Source of the DNA: JAKQHY01 sp034429475
GTDB lineage: Bacteria; Chloroflexota; Anaerolineae; B4-G1; SLSP01
Direction: 5' to 3'
DNA length: 18,329 nucleotides
NCBI GenBank assembly: GCA_034429475.1
Contig: DAOUGD010000292.1
Location: 1 to 18,329 of the forward strand
This document shows, in pieces, positions 7,662-14,915 of the stretch (its first letter is position 1; each line of letters starts with the position of its first letter). The notes beneath the pieces were generated by a model, which was given only the letters and a program-made list of their open reading frames with translations, did no database searches and was not told the DNA's origin. The position numbers and the translations under genes are program-made.

Positions 7662-8798
7662 TTAGTGTGGCGTGTACGCCATATCGAAAACGGCTGTGGC
7701 GCCATCAAACGGTGCGAGCCATTCGTGAAAGGCGGCGCGCAGGTCATTTCGTTCGGTTTCCGGGAGGAAGGCCGCTTCGACAGAGTGGCGCAGCATCCGG
7801 TAAATGAAATGGGGTTCCAGCCCAATCTCGTCCGTCGCCGCGACGTATTCCTGGCTCAACGTCGTCGCACTGATGCTGGGATCGTCGGTGTTCAGAGTGA
7901 CGTACATCCCCAGTTTGAACAAATCATACAGGGGATGTTGGCTCAAGCCCCGGACGATGCCGGTGTGCAAATTGCTGGTAGGGCACACTTCCAGGGTGAT
8001 GTGCCGCTCGCGCAACAGTCGCACAATGTTGGAGTTTTCGATGGCGCGGACGCCGTGGCCGATGCGCTGCGCCCCCAAATACAACACGGCCGTCTGGATG
8101 CTTTCGGCGCTATCCGCTTTAACCGCTTCGCCTGCATGAACGGTGATGTTGAGACCGTTCTGCCTGGCGCGGCGGAAGATCGGCTCGAAGCGGTGCGCCG
8201 GGTGCATGACTTCATCGCCGGCCAGGTCAATACCGCGCACGAGCGGCCCCAAATGCGCCAGGGCCAGCGCGGCGATTTCTTCCGCAGTGCTGAGCAGCTC
8301 ATTGCGTCCGATCTGGAAGATGAGGCAGGTGCGCGTGCCGCTGTCGTGCTGCGCTTGCGTCACGGCCTCGATGACCCACTCTACCACATCGTGCAGCCGG
8401 AATTGATGGACGCGCGAGAGGGCGACCGGGTTGAACCGCAGTTCCAGGTAACGGATGTTGTCGGCGGCCGCGTCCAGGATGGCTTCGCGCGTGATGCGCT
8501 GCACGGCTTCTTTGGACGTGTAAAAGCGGCGCAGAATTTGAAATTTTTGCAGGAAGTTATCCAACTGGCGTGGATCGTCCATCATCTGGACGTAGGGGCG
8601 CAATCCTTCTACATCGTGGCTGGGCAGGTCAATGCCATGCTCTTGCGCAATGTCAATCAATGTTTCCAGACGCAACGACCCTTCCAGATGGCGATGCAGG
8701 TCAATTTTGGGAAGGCGTTGCGCCCATTGTCGCCGTGTTAGGGGAGAGATGTTCTCATCGGAGGAGGGGGGCGGCTGCGGCATTGGGGTGATTTCCAT
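7662..8798 (-). CDS. add: Adenosine deaminase (or related aminohydrolase)
   Basis: Hydrolytic deamination of adenosine/deoxyadenosine to inosine in purine salvage. Metal-dependent amidohydrolase marks are all present: HxH in KIDLHRHLEGSL (H35, H37), VHAGEA with a further metal His, the RIGHGVRA motif, EVCPTSNLHTGIV, and the catalytic NTDDPSIS. The length of 378 aa is slightly above the usual 330-350 because of a proline-rich N-terminal extension. The frame is open to a TTG at 8864, inside the upstream gene and without a ribosome site. ATG 8798 avoids that overlap; neither it nor the ATG 15 nt downstream has a strong SD. Some family members act on adenine or 6-aminodeoxyfutalosine instead, so substrate is inferred from motifs only. 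It is the last gene of the minus-strand run and is terminated at 7616-7652. Confidence 0.9.
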   Translation of the reverse strand: MEITPMPQPPPSSDENISPLTRRQWAQRLPKIDLHRHLEGSLRLETLIDIAQEHGIDLPSHDVEGLRPYVQMMDDPRQLDNFLQKFQILRRFYTSKEAVQRITREAILDAAADNIRYLELRFNPVALSRVHQFRLHDVVEWVIEAVTQAQHDSGTRTCLIFQIGRNELLSTAEEIAALALAHLGPLVRGIDLAGDEVMHPAHRFEPIFRRARQNGLNITVHAGEAVKADSAESIQTAVLYLGAQRIGHGVRAIENSNIVRLLRERHITLEVCPTSNLHTGIVRGLSQHPLYDLFKLGMYVTLNTDDPSISATTLSQEYVAATDEIGLEPHFIYRMLRHSVEAAFLPETERNDLRAAFHEWLAPFDGATAVFDMAYTPH

Positions 8799-8823
8799 AG
8801 AGGCTATCAGTGCAGGGGCCGGA

Positions 8824-9159
8824 TCAGCGTTCTCGGAGCAGCCACCCCCAATAGATGACCGCAACGCTCAGATTCAGGGTAATGCCCAGGGCCAGCGGGA
8901 GGTAGAATAGCCATAGCAGGTAGGCCGGACTGAGCTGTACAATGGCCGGCGAGACCAGCGCCGTGCTGCATATCAACTGGTGGCTTAACGTTGTGAGCAG
9001 GATGAGCACCATGCCCAGGTCGAACCATTTGTAGTGAGGCGGTATCCGGGTGACTTCTCCCATACGGCGGCTCAACACGCGCAGCAGCCAGCTCAAGTAC
9101 AAGACTGCCAGGAATAGCCCGATGCCGAGGTGCGAGGTTAACACTTCAGCGACGCTCAT
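8824..9159 (-). CDS. Small three-helix membrane protein (second of a pair)
   Basis: A 111-aa protein of unknown function. Three hydrophobic stretches are visible, at about 10-30, 47-66 and 80-107, with a basic loop (LSRRMGEVTR) after the first and WLLRER at the end, suggesting a cytoplasmic C-terminus or loop. No signal peptide, catalytic motif or cysteine pair is recognised. ATG has GGAGG 8 nt upstream, and the gene overlaps the 3' end of the preceding membrane-protein gene by 14 bp, which implies translational coupling. The pair may form one membrane complex that partners the KaiC-like ATPase upstream; this rests on gene order alone. Confidence 0.75.
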   Translation of the reverse strand: MSVAEVLTSHLGIGLFLAVLYLSWLLRVLSRRMGEVTRIPPHYKWFDLGMVLILLTTLSHQLICSTALVSPAIVQLSPAYLLWLFYLPLALGITLNLSVAVIYWGWLLRER

Positions 9160-9475
9160 TCGTCTTTCCTCCCATCATTTTCTCATGCAGCGTGTTGCTT
9201 AATCCGATCAGCAATAACCCGGCGATGAACATCATACCATTTGCCAGCGGGTCGCCCACGAAGTCGGGCCAGCAGTCGTCCACCAGGAAGATGCGCCAGA
9301 GGTAGCGCAGCGCACTGAAGCCCGTCAGACAGATGGGAATGAGATAGAACCTATAGTAGGTTTTTTGTCCAGAAGTGCGCTCGAAGAAACGCGCAATGCT
9401 CATGACGATGAACTGTAGCGCCAGAATGCCCACCCAAATAATAATACTGAACAACAGAGCGATGGTTGGATGCAT
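9146..9475 (-). CDS. Small three-helix membrane protein (first of a pair)
   Basis: A 109-aa protein of unknown function with hydrophobic segments at about 5-28, 41-62 and 77-96. A basic/aromatic loop (ARFFERTSGQKTYYRFY) follows the first and a charged tail ending GGKTNERR follows the last. No family was recognised. Its ATG lies 3 nt beyond the stop codon of the KaiC-like gene, with GAGGAAA inside that gene's end, so translation is probably coupled. It overlaps the next membrane-protein gene by 14 bp. Confidence 0.75.
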   Translation of the reverse strand: MHPTIALLFSIIIWVGILALQFIVMSIARFFERTSGQKTYYRFYLIPICLTGFSALRYLWRIFLVDDCWPDFVGDPLANGMMFIAGLLLIGLSNTLHEKMMGGKTNERR

Positions 9476-9478
9476 AGT

Positions 9479-10324
9479 TCATTTCCTCACGAAGGCTTTG
9501 ATAAAGGACGCCGCCATCTGTTTGGGGGTGCCGCTCATCAGACCTTCCTGTCCTTCGAACGGCTCCATCACCATCAATCCATTCGCGCCAATCTCGAATT
9601 GGCGGATAGCGCTGTCATGGGCGCTGCCGCGCATTTTCAGCACGATAATCGCCCGCCGAACCGCACTCATAATTTCGACGTAACGCAGCATCGTATACGA
9701 ATCCACAATAAAGTGAATGCCGGAACCGCCGGCAAATCCTTCTTCATCGCCGAATAAGAAGGTGGTTTCGCGGGTCAACAGGGTGGTCATCCCCTGGCGC
9801 TTCAGGGCGTTGAGAAAGCTGTAGAGACGGTCCCGCTCACCGAACTTTTCTGAAGGCGGGTGTACCACCATACCGGGCGCTGGGGCGCCTCCCTTGTTCT
9901 TGGCGGCGGGGGGGATAGGGGCAGCCATGGCTGCCTCGTAGTGCGTGATACTGTCAATCAAAATCCGTTTGGCCCCCATCTGGGCGATGGTGTGTTCCAG
10001 GACCCCATTGGCGTGTTCCAGGTCTATTTGGGTCACTTCGGGGCTGGTGATGATGACCCTGAGCAGCCCGTCGCGCTCCAGTTTGCGGAAATCCCACCCA
10101 AAATTGGCGGCCATCTGGTAATACGATTCCGGCAGAGCCTCAAAGGTGAGAATAATGCCCGGTTCGCCATGGTGAGCGCCATAATGGATGAACTGCATCC
10201 CCAAGGTGCTCTTGCCACAACCGGGCGGCCCTTCCACCAAATTGGTCGTATTGAAGAGATACCCACCGCCCAACATGGCGTCAAATCCGGTAATACTTGT
10301 CTGTACCCTGGTATCGTATGACAT
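9479..10324 (-). CDS. KaiC-like/RAD55-type RecA-superfamily ATPase
   Basis: A 281-aa single-domain P-loop ATPase of the KaiC family. Seen: the entry motif TSITGFDAMLGGGY, Walker A GPPGCGKST (32-40), Walker B RILIDS (D124), and the late motif RGSAHDSAIRQFEI, typical of KaiC-like proteins. The position equivalent to the paired catalytic glutamates of KaiC (TFEE) reads TFEA (E62, A63), so one is missing. A Pro/Ala/Gly-rich insertion of about 20 residues (about 133-155) follows Walker B. Archaeal and bacterial relatives are thought to act in signal transduction, and some are linked to motility control. ATG has AAGGA 8 nt upstream. It follows the winged-helix gene by 11 nt and precedes the membrane pair by 3 nt. 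It is not the circadian KaiC, which has two such domains and kaiA/kaiB beside it. Confidence 0.88.
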   Translation of the reverse strand: MSYDTRVQTSITGFDAMLGGGYLFNTTNLVEGPPGCGKSTLGMQFIHYGAHHGEPGIILTFEALPESYYQMAANFGWDFRKLERDGLLRVIITSPEVTQIDLEHANGVLEHTIAQMGAKRILIDSITHYEAAMAAPIPPAAKNKGGAPAPGMVVHPPSEKFGERDRLYSFLNALKRQGMTTLLTRETTFLFGDEEGFAGGSGIHFIVDSYTMLRYVEIMSAVRRAIIVLKMRGSAHDSAIRQFEIGANGLMVMEPFEGQEGLMSGTPKQMAASFIKAFVRK

Positions 10325-10335
10325 AGTTACCGTCC

Positions 10336-10701
10336 TTACTTGCGTATCAGATGATAGATTGCTTTGCGGCGGAACTCGCGATCATTGGTAGCGTCAACGA
10401 ATTTCTGAACTTTTTCCTGGAGTTCGGCATTAGGCTTCAAGACGTACACGAGCATAGTGCCAACGACAACTTCGTCCAGCAACCCCTGTGTCTTAAGCCG
10501 CAGTAAGGCATCCTGCACATCCGCTTTATCCCGACCGAGGTAGCGCGCAATCCCTTCCGCCGTGTCGAAGGTGTTGGGATTCTGGTGAAAGAATAGCAAC
10601 AGCTCCCACTTGATGAACGAATCTACGTAAGTGGTCAGAAAATCCAGCAAATCTGGGTCCAAATCCTGGGGAACACGGGTATTCAGGGTATACATTTTCA
10701 T
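10336..10701 (-). CDS. Winged helix-turn-helix-like protein
   Basis: A 121-aa protein. Residues from about 27 to 90 look like a winged helix: FIKWELLLFFHQNP, then DTAEGIARYLGRDKADVQDALLRLKTQGLL (helix-turn-recognition helix), then VVVGTMLVYVL (wing). The C-terminal 35 residues are charged and helical. It could bind DNA or serve as a protein-protein winged-helix adaptor. A TTG at 10713 extends the frame by four codons, but ATG 10701 is preferred; neither has a strong SD. It lies 52 nt after secA and 11 nt before the KaiC-like gene, which suggests it works with that ATPase. Confidence 0.7.
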   Translation of the reverse strand: MKMYTLNTRVPQDLDPDLLDFLTTYVDSFIKWELLLFFHQNPNTFDTAEGIARYLGRDKADVQDALLRLKTQGLLDEVVVGTMLVYVLKPNAELQEKVQKFVDATNDREFRRKAIYHLIRK

Positions 10702-10753
10702 AGTTTTTCTCAATTTGCCAGAAGTGACAGGGTTGCCGGCGCGCGTCTCCCCG

Positions 10754-13700
10754 CTATCGGGTGGAGCCGGTTGTTTCCTTCACATACCGAACGATACCAT
10801 TCTGTTGGTCAGTTTTGAGATGGCAATCTTTATATTTGCGGCCGCTGTTACACCAACATGGGTCATTACGTCCCAGTTTTTGCCCTCCTTGATGCGGTTG
10901 GGGTTTGGCCGGAGCGGCCTGCGCGCTGCCTCCGGACGTCCGCAGCACCGGGCGCGAGGCGGTGAGGGGTGGCGCCGGTTGATGGCGCGCTGCCGTAGGC
11001 CGCGGCGGAGGAGGCATCAAGAACATGGTGCGCACAATCTCGCTCTGGATTGCCTCCAACATTTGCTGGTAGGTTTCAAAGGCCTCACGTTGGTAGGCCA
11101 CCAGCGGATTTTGTTGCCCCACCGCGCGCAGCCCGATTCCCTCGCGCAGCATATCCAGATCGGTCAGATGGTGGACCCAGTGGGTATCGAGCTGCCGCAA
11201 CATCAACTGCCGGTCGCGATAGAGCCGCACTACATTCAAAAAGATGGCCTTCACCGGGGTCTCCAACGCATCCGGCAGCCGCCGCAGTGGAAGTTCCCAC
11301 CATTCTGTCAGCGCGTCCCGCCCTATCTGTGCATCCAGCCGCGCGATGAACGTCTGCCAGAGCGGGTCGTCGCGCTCGGCCAGCAGCGCCAACGCCTCTT
11401 CATTCTGTCGCAGCGTGTGATACAGGTCTTCGCCGATCCGCAGGTTGATGTCCCGATAGAATTGATCGCCCCTGGCGACAATCTGCTCGACCATTTCCTT
11501 CGGCTGTAGTCCTTGCAGATCGGCCAGCGTGAACGACCGCAGCACCGGGAAAACGCGGTGCAGGTCTACCAACAGCGCTTCCAGCTCCCACTCGGATTCT
11601 TTGCCGGAGGTATGCGCGGTTACGATCTGTTGCACTTCGGTGCGCACCATGTCAAAGAGATCGTCGTGCAGATCGTCGCGGCTGAGCAGTTTGCTGCGTT
11701 CGGCGTAGATCACCTCGCGCTGTTTGTTGACCACGTTGTCGTATTCCAACACATGTTTGCGGATGTCGAAGTTGTAACCCTCCACCCGTTGCTGCACCGA
11801 CTCGATGACTTTGGCGAGCATATTGAATTCCAGCGGCGCGTCGTCGTACCCGGCGCGCTCCATCCACGGCTGTAGCCGTTCCCCGCCGAAGCGCCGCATC
11901 AATTCATCTTCCAGCGAAATGTAGAAGCGGCTGGAACCAGGGTCGCCCTGCCGCCCGGCCCGCCCGCGCAATTGGTTGTCAATGCGGCGCGCTTCGTGGC
12001 GTTCGGTGCCGATGACGTGCAGCCCGCCCAGTTGGTAGATGCGTTCCCTGTCGGCCTGGCATTGGCGAACTTTATCCCGCAGGACAGTGGCCCACTGCTC
12101 CGGGTACTTTTCCGTTGGGTCGCCGCCCGCGCGGGCGATCTTAAGCGCGTCATCCCAATCCGCAGAGCGGATCGCCATCAGATCGACATCCTTTTTGCGC
12201 AACTCGTCGCGCGCCATCCCTTCCGGGTTGCCGCCCAGCAGAATGTCCACCCCACGTCCGGCCATATTGGTAGCAATGGTGACGCTGCCCGGCCGCCCGG
12301 CCTGCGCAATGATCACGGCCTCCTGCTCGTGATACTTGGCGTTCAGAACATTGTGGGGAATGTGCTGGCGCTTCAGCATATGCGCCAACCGCTCGGACGT
12401 TTCAATAGCCGTGGTGCCAACCAACACCGGCCGGCCGGCAGTGTGCGCTGTCTCGATCTCGCGCAGCACAGCGTTGAATTTGGCCTCTTCAGTTTTATAA
12501 ATCTGGTCGGGCGTGTCCAGCCGGCGGTAGAACCGTTCCTGCCCCGGCCCGTCAAAAACCGTAACCTTGTAATGATTTTCGGTGTTGATTGTACCGCTGA
12601 ACGCCACCCCCGATTCTTCCGGCGGGAGCATCTTTTCGGTAAGATTGCCAAACTCGGCGCGGTACTCCACATTGGTTGGCAGGATGACGACACTGAGGTC
12701 GTAAATCTTGTGTAGTTCCTCTTCCTCGGTCGCCGCGGTCCCGGTCATCCCGGCCAACCGGTCGTACATACGGAAGAAGTTTTGAAAGGTGATGGTGGCG
12801 TGCGTCATAGACTCGCGCTGCACCGGCACGCCTTCTTTGGCCTCGATGGCCTGATGCAGACCTTCAGAGTAGCGCCGTCCGTACATCAGCCGCCCGGTAA
12901 ACTCGTCCACGATGATGATCTCACCTTCCTGGATGACGTACTCTTTGTCGCGCTCATAAAATTCCCTGGCGCGGATGGCGTTATCAAGGTAGGGCAGCAT
13001 GTGGGCGTGTTGTGGATCGTAAATGCTTTCCCCTTCCGGGATACCGAGCAGGTGCTCCACTTTGGCGACGCCTTCATCGGTAAGGACGGCCACCTGGGTG
13101 CGGGCGTCCACCTCATAATCGGCGTCGGCGTGCAGGCCCGGCGCCAGGCGGGCAAAGCGCGTGTACAACTCGGAGGGTTCGTCGGAAGGGCCGGAAATGA
13201 TTAACGGCGTGCGCGCTTCGTCAATCAGAATGCTGTCCACTTCGTCCACAATGGCGAAGTTCAGTTCGCGCTGCGCGCACTTCTCCAGATCCAGCACGAG
13301 GTTGTCGCGCAGGTAGTCAAAGCCAAATTCGTTGTTCGTGCCGTAAGTGATGTCCGCCCGGTACGCCTCCCGGCGTTTGATGGGACGCAGGTGTTGCAGG
13401 CGGTCATCTTCGGAGGAATACGTCGGATCGTAGAGGAACGAAGCCTTGTCCGGTTCGCCGGCGCCGGATTGAATGACGCTGACGCTGACATCCAGCAGGT
13501 GATAGATTGGCCCCATCCACTGCACACCGACTTTTGCCAGGTAATCGTTGGGCGTCACCAGGTGGACGCCTCGTCCTTCCAGCGCGTTGAGGTACAAAGG
13601 CAGCGTCGCCACCAACGTCTTCCCCTCGCCGGTGCGCATCTCGACGACCTCGCCTTGATGCAAAATCATGCCGCCGATGAGCTGCACATCGTAGTGGCGG

Positions 13701-13942
13701 ATGCCGATCGTGCGCTGCGCCGCCTCGCGCACCGCCGCGAAGGCCTCCGGCAACAAGTCCTCCAATGTCTCGTCCTCAGCCAAGCGCTGGCGAAATTCGG
13801 CAGTCTTGGCGTGTAATTGCGCATCCGAAAGGGCGTGGAATTCAGGTTCCAGTGCGTTGATTTGCTGGACTATTTTTTGCAGGCGCGCGATGATGCGTTG
13901 GTTGGGGTCGCCGAAGAGTCGTTTAAGAAAGCCTTTCACCAT
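10754..13942 (-). CDS. secA: Protein translocase ATPase SecA
   Basis: The motor ATPase that drives preproteins through the SecYEG channel at the cytoplasmic membrane. Visible marks: Walker A MRTGEGKT (102-109), Walker B/DEAD-like IVDEVDSILIDEARTPL (231-247), the TYGTNNEFGFDYLRDN signature (199-214), ATNMAGRGVDI, LGGLHVIGTERHEARRIDNQLRGRAGRQGD, the helical scaffold, and a C-terminal SEC-C zinc motif GRNDPCWCNSGRKYKDCH preceded by a Pro/Ala-rich linker. At 1062 aa it is much longer than E. coli SecA (901). Extra segments lie near 162-190 and 427-476 (between LPTN and the second motor domain's IYKTEEAKF). ATG has AGGAG 6 nt upstream. A promoter is at 14042-14069. It heads the minus-strand run that continues into the winged-helix and KaiC-like genes. 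Confidence 0.98.
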   Translation of the reverse strand: MVKGFLKRLFGDPNQRIIARLQKIVQQINALEPEFHALSDAQLHAKTAEFRQRLAEDETLEDLLPEAFAAVREAAQRTIGIRHYDVQLIGGMILHQGEVVEMRTGEGKTLVATLPLYLNALEGRGVHLVTPNDYLAKVGVQWMGPIYHLLDVSVSVIQSGAGEPDKASFLYDPTYSSEDDRLQHLRPIKRREAYRADITYGTNNEFGFDYLRDNLVLDLEKCAQRELNFAIVDEVDSILIDEARTPLIISGPSDEPSELYTRFARLAPGLHADADYEVDARTQVAVLTDEGVAKVEHLLGIPEGESIYDPQHAHMLPYLDNAIRAREFYERDKEYVIQEGEIIIVDEFTGRLMYGRRYSEGLHQAIEAKEGVPVQRESMTHATITFQNFFRMYDRLAGMTGTAATEEEELHKIYDLSVVILPTNVEYRAEFGNLTEKMLPPEESGVAFSGTINTENHYKVTVFDGPGQERFYRRLDTPDQIYKTEEAKFNAVLREIETAHTAGRPVLVGTTAIETSERLAHMLKRQHIPHNVLNAKYHEQEAVIIAQAGRPGSVTIATNMAGRGVDILLGGNPEGMARDELRKKDVDLMAIRSADWDDALKIARAGGDPTEKYPEQWATVLRDKVRQCQADRERIYQLGGLHVIGTERHEARRIDNQLRGRAGRQGDPGSSRFYISLEDELMRRFGGERLQPWMERAGYDDAPLEFNMLAKVIESVQQRVEGYNFDIRKHVLEYDNVVNKQREVIYAERSKLLSRDDLHDDLFDMVRTEVQQIVTAHTSGKESEWELEALLVDLHRVFPVLRSFTLADLQGLQPKEMVEQIVARGDQFYRDINLRIGEDLYHTLRQNEEALALLAERDDPLWQTFIARLDAQIGRDALTEWWELPLRRLPDALETPVKAIFLNVVRLYRDRQLMLRQLDTHWVHHLTDLDMLREGIGLRAVGQQNPLVAYQREAFETYQQMLEAIQSEIVRTMFLMPPPPRPTAARHQPAPPLTASRPVLRTSGGSAQAAPAKPQPHQGGQKLGRNDPCWCNSGRKYKDCHLKTDQQNGIVRYVKETTGSTR

Positions 13943-14041
13943 CCAGGTCTCCTGAGTTGGTCATCAGAACACGGCGTTTGCCTAACTATATACCCGTTCG
14001 GGGAGATTGTGTAGGGTCGTTTCGCCCGTTCTGTAACCGTC

Positions 14042-14069
14042 ATTATATCATACCCAGGCGACTGGACAA
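14042..14069 (-). promoter_or_regulatory. secA promoter
   Basis: Minus strand: -35 TTGTCC (14064-14069), a 16-bp spacer, and a perfect TATAAT (14042-14047) preceded by TGA, an extended -10. Transcription would start near 14035, giving a leader of about 90 nt. Confidence 0.65.
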
Positions 14070-14114
14070 TGGTTTGTGCGGAATGGGTGTGGGGTGACTA
14101 TAGCCCTTCATGGC

Positions 14115-14149
14115 CTGCCCCCCCGGTGAGGGGGATTCCGGGGGGGCAG
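14115..14149. repeat. GC-rich perfect palindrome (C7/G7)
   Basis: Arms CTGCCCCCCCGG and CCGGGGGGGCAG, 12 bp each, with an 11-nt loop that holds a further run of five G. No U-tract follows on either strand, so it is not a plain terminator. Another G5 in the loop could allow alternative pairing or slippage. Confidence 0.75.
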
Positions 14150-14175
14150 CAGCCAAGGAAAGGAGGAGAGGTGTG

Positions 14176-14277
14176 ATGGATTCATACCATCAAAACCTCA
14201 TTGTCCTCCATCATAATCGGGTTCAAAGAATGGGGATAGTGATGGATAGCTATGGATCGCATGACGGAAATCCTTGA
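14176..14277 (+). CDS. Possible small protein, 33 aa
   Basis: ATG with AGGAGG 9 nt upstream opens a 33-codon frame (MDSYHQNLIVLHHN...) ending at TGA 14277. The product has no hydrophobic helix and no recognised motif. The hexamer ATGGAT occurs three times in it (14176, 14243, 14253). TCCTCC at 14204-14209 could pair with the ribosome site. Only the ribosome site supports it; it may not be translated. Confidence 0.2.
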   Translation: MDSYHQNLIVLHHNRVQRMGIVMDSYGSHDGNP

Positions 14278-14315
14278 GGCACATTCTGGCGCGCGGCGCA
14301 ATGCATCGAATGATT

Positions 14316-14343
14316 TTTGCAAAGTGGGGTTTTGTGCTACACT
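14316..14343 (+). promoter_or_regulatory. Promoter of the repeat-protein gene
   Basis: TTTGCA (14316-14321), a 16-bp spacer, and TACACT (14338-14343) preceded by TGC, an extended -10. It is placed about 40 nt before the ATG at 14384. Confidence 0.5.
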
Positions 14344-14383
14344 AGCAGCAGAGTATTCCTCAACTTTGTAAGGAGAAGGACAC

Positions 14384-14812
14384 ATGAACGCAACAGTGAA
14401 TCCACAGGTAGCAACTCAGGAGTTGGAGCACCCGGAAGCCGCCCCGGCGGCAAAAGATGTGACGGCGCAGAGCGTGACCATTCAGCAAGGCGGCGCGGAA
14501 AACGTCAAGGCCGACCAGGTTTTTGTCGAGCAGGGCGGCATTGGCTACGTCGAAGCGCAGTTTGTGGACGTGAAGGAAGGTGGTATCGCGCTGGCGATGG
14601 GCACCAACGTCACGTTGACCGACGGGGCGGCGGCGGCGGTGTTTGCGGAAAACGTCAAAATGACGGATGCGCTGGCGCTCTTTGTCGCTGCCGAGAAAAT
14701 CGAGGGCGAAGATGCGACAATCATCTTTGACCTGCGCGCGGCTGTCGTCTTTGGCGTCGTGTTGGGGATTGTGGCCGCCATTGTGGGCCGTCTTTTGGGG
14801 CGCCGCAGTTAG
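14384..14812 (+). CDS. Small tail-anchored protein with beta-strand repeats
   Basis: A 142-aa protein of unknown function. After an acidic/Ala-Pro N-terminus (about 1-27), the middle (about 28-115) is built of short alternating strands of about 10-12 residues ending in Gly or Ala turns: VTIQQGG, VFVEQGG, VDVKEGG, VTLTDGA, VKMTDAL, EKIEGED. This suggests a small beta-helix or stacked-strand fold, somewhat like bactofilin or other polymerising beta-helices, but no family match is claimed. A hydrophobic helix (about 119-137, VVFGVVLGIVAAIVGRLL) followed by GRRS makes it tail-anchored with the repeats probably in the cytoplasm. Cysteine is absent. The ATG has AAGGAG 8 nt upstream. It lies 103 nt before the Ser/Thr kinase gene on the same strand. 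Confidence 0.75.
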   Translation: MNATVNPQVATQELEHPEAAPAAKDVTAQSVTIQQGGAENVKADQVFVEQGGIGYVEAQFVDVKEGGIALAMGTNVTLTDGAAAAVFAENVKMTDALALFVAAEKIEGEDATIIFDLRAAVVFGVVLGIVAAIVGRLLGRRS

Positions 14813-14915
14813 ATCCGGCCAGGGGTTTCAATGAAACGTGAGCCTTTTATAGCCCCTCCGGCGCGTCTTACGTTTCGTAGTTGATGGTTCATGGCTTACA
14901 TATCCAGACAATCCT

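Larger units (their letters stand above)
13943..14383. other. Intergenic region between secA and the repeat-protein gene
   Basis: About 440 nt between divergent genes. It contains the secA promoter (14042-14069), a perfect C7/G7 palindrome (14115-14149), a possible small ORF (14176-14277) and the promoter of the next gene (14316-14343). A minus-strand reading frame at 14182-14385 has no ribosome site and was not accepted. Confidence 0.6.

Noticed and set aside
7644..8741. A 365-codon plus-strand open frame opposite adenosine deaminase
   Set aside because: It is antisense to a gene with complete amidohydrolase motifs; its translation shows no domain and it begins inside the terminator hairpin. 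It is a GC-driven shadow.
9479..10324. Circadian clock gene kaiC
   Set aside because: Only one RecA-fold domain, no kaiA or kaiB nearby, and a changed catalytic glutamate position.
10631..11509. A 292-codon plus-strand open frame across the secA 3' end
   Set aside because: Antisense to the SecA SEC-C motif region and the winged-helix gene, with no recognisable protein features.
14182..14385. A 67-codon minus-strand open frame before the repeat-protein gene
   Set aside because: No ribosome site, starts inside the plus-strand gene's start region, and no motif.
14821..14876. Possible hairpins between the repeat-protein gene and the Ser/Thr kinase gene
   Set aside because: GAAACGTGAG/CTTACGTTTC pairs with one mismatch across a 24-nt loop and AGGGG/CCCCT is short; no U-tract. 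Too weak to call a terminator.
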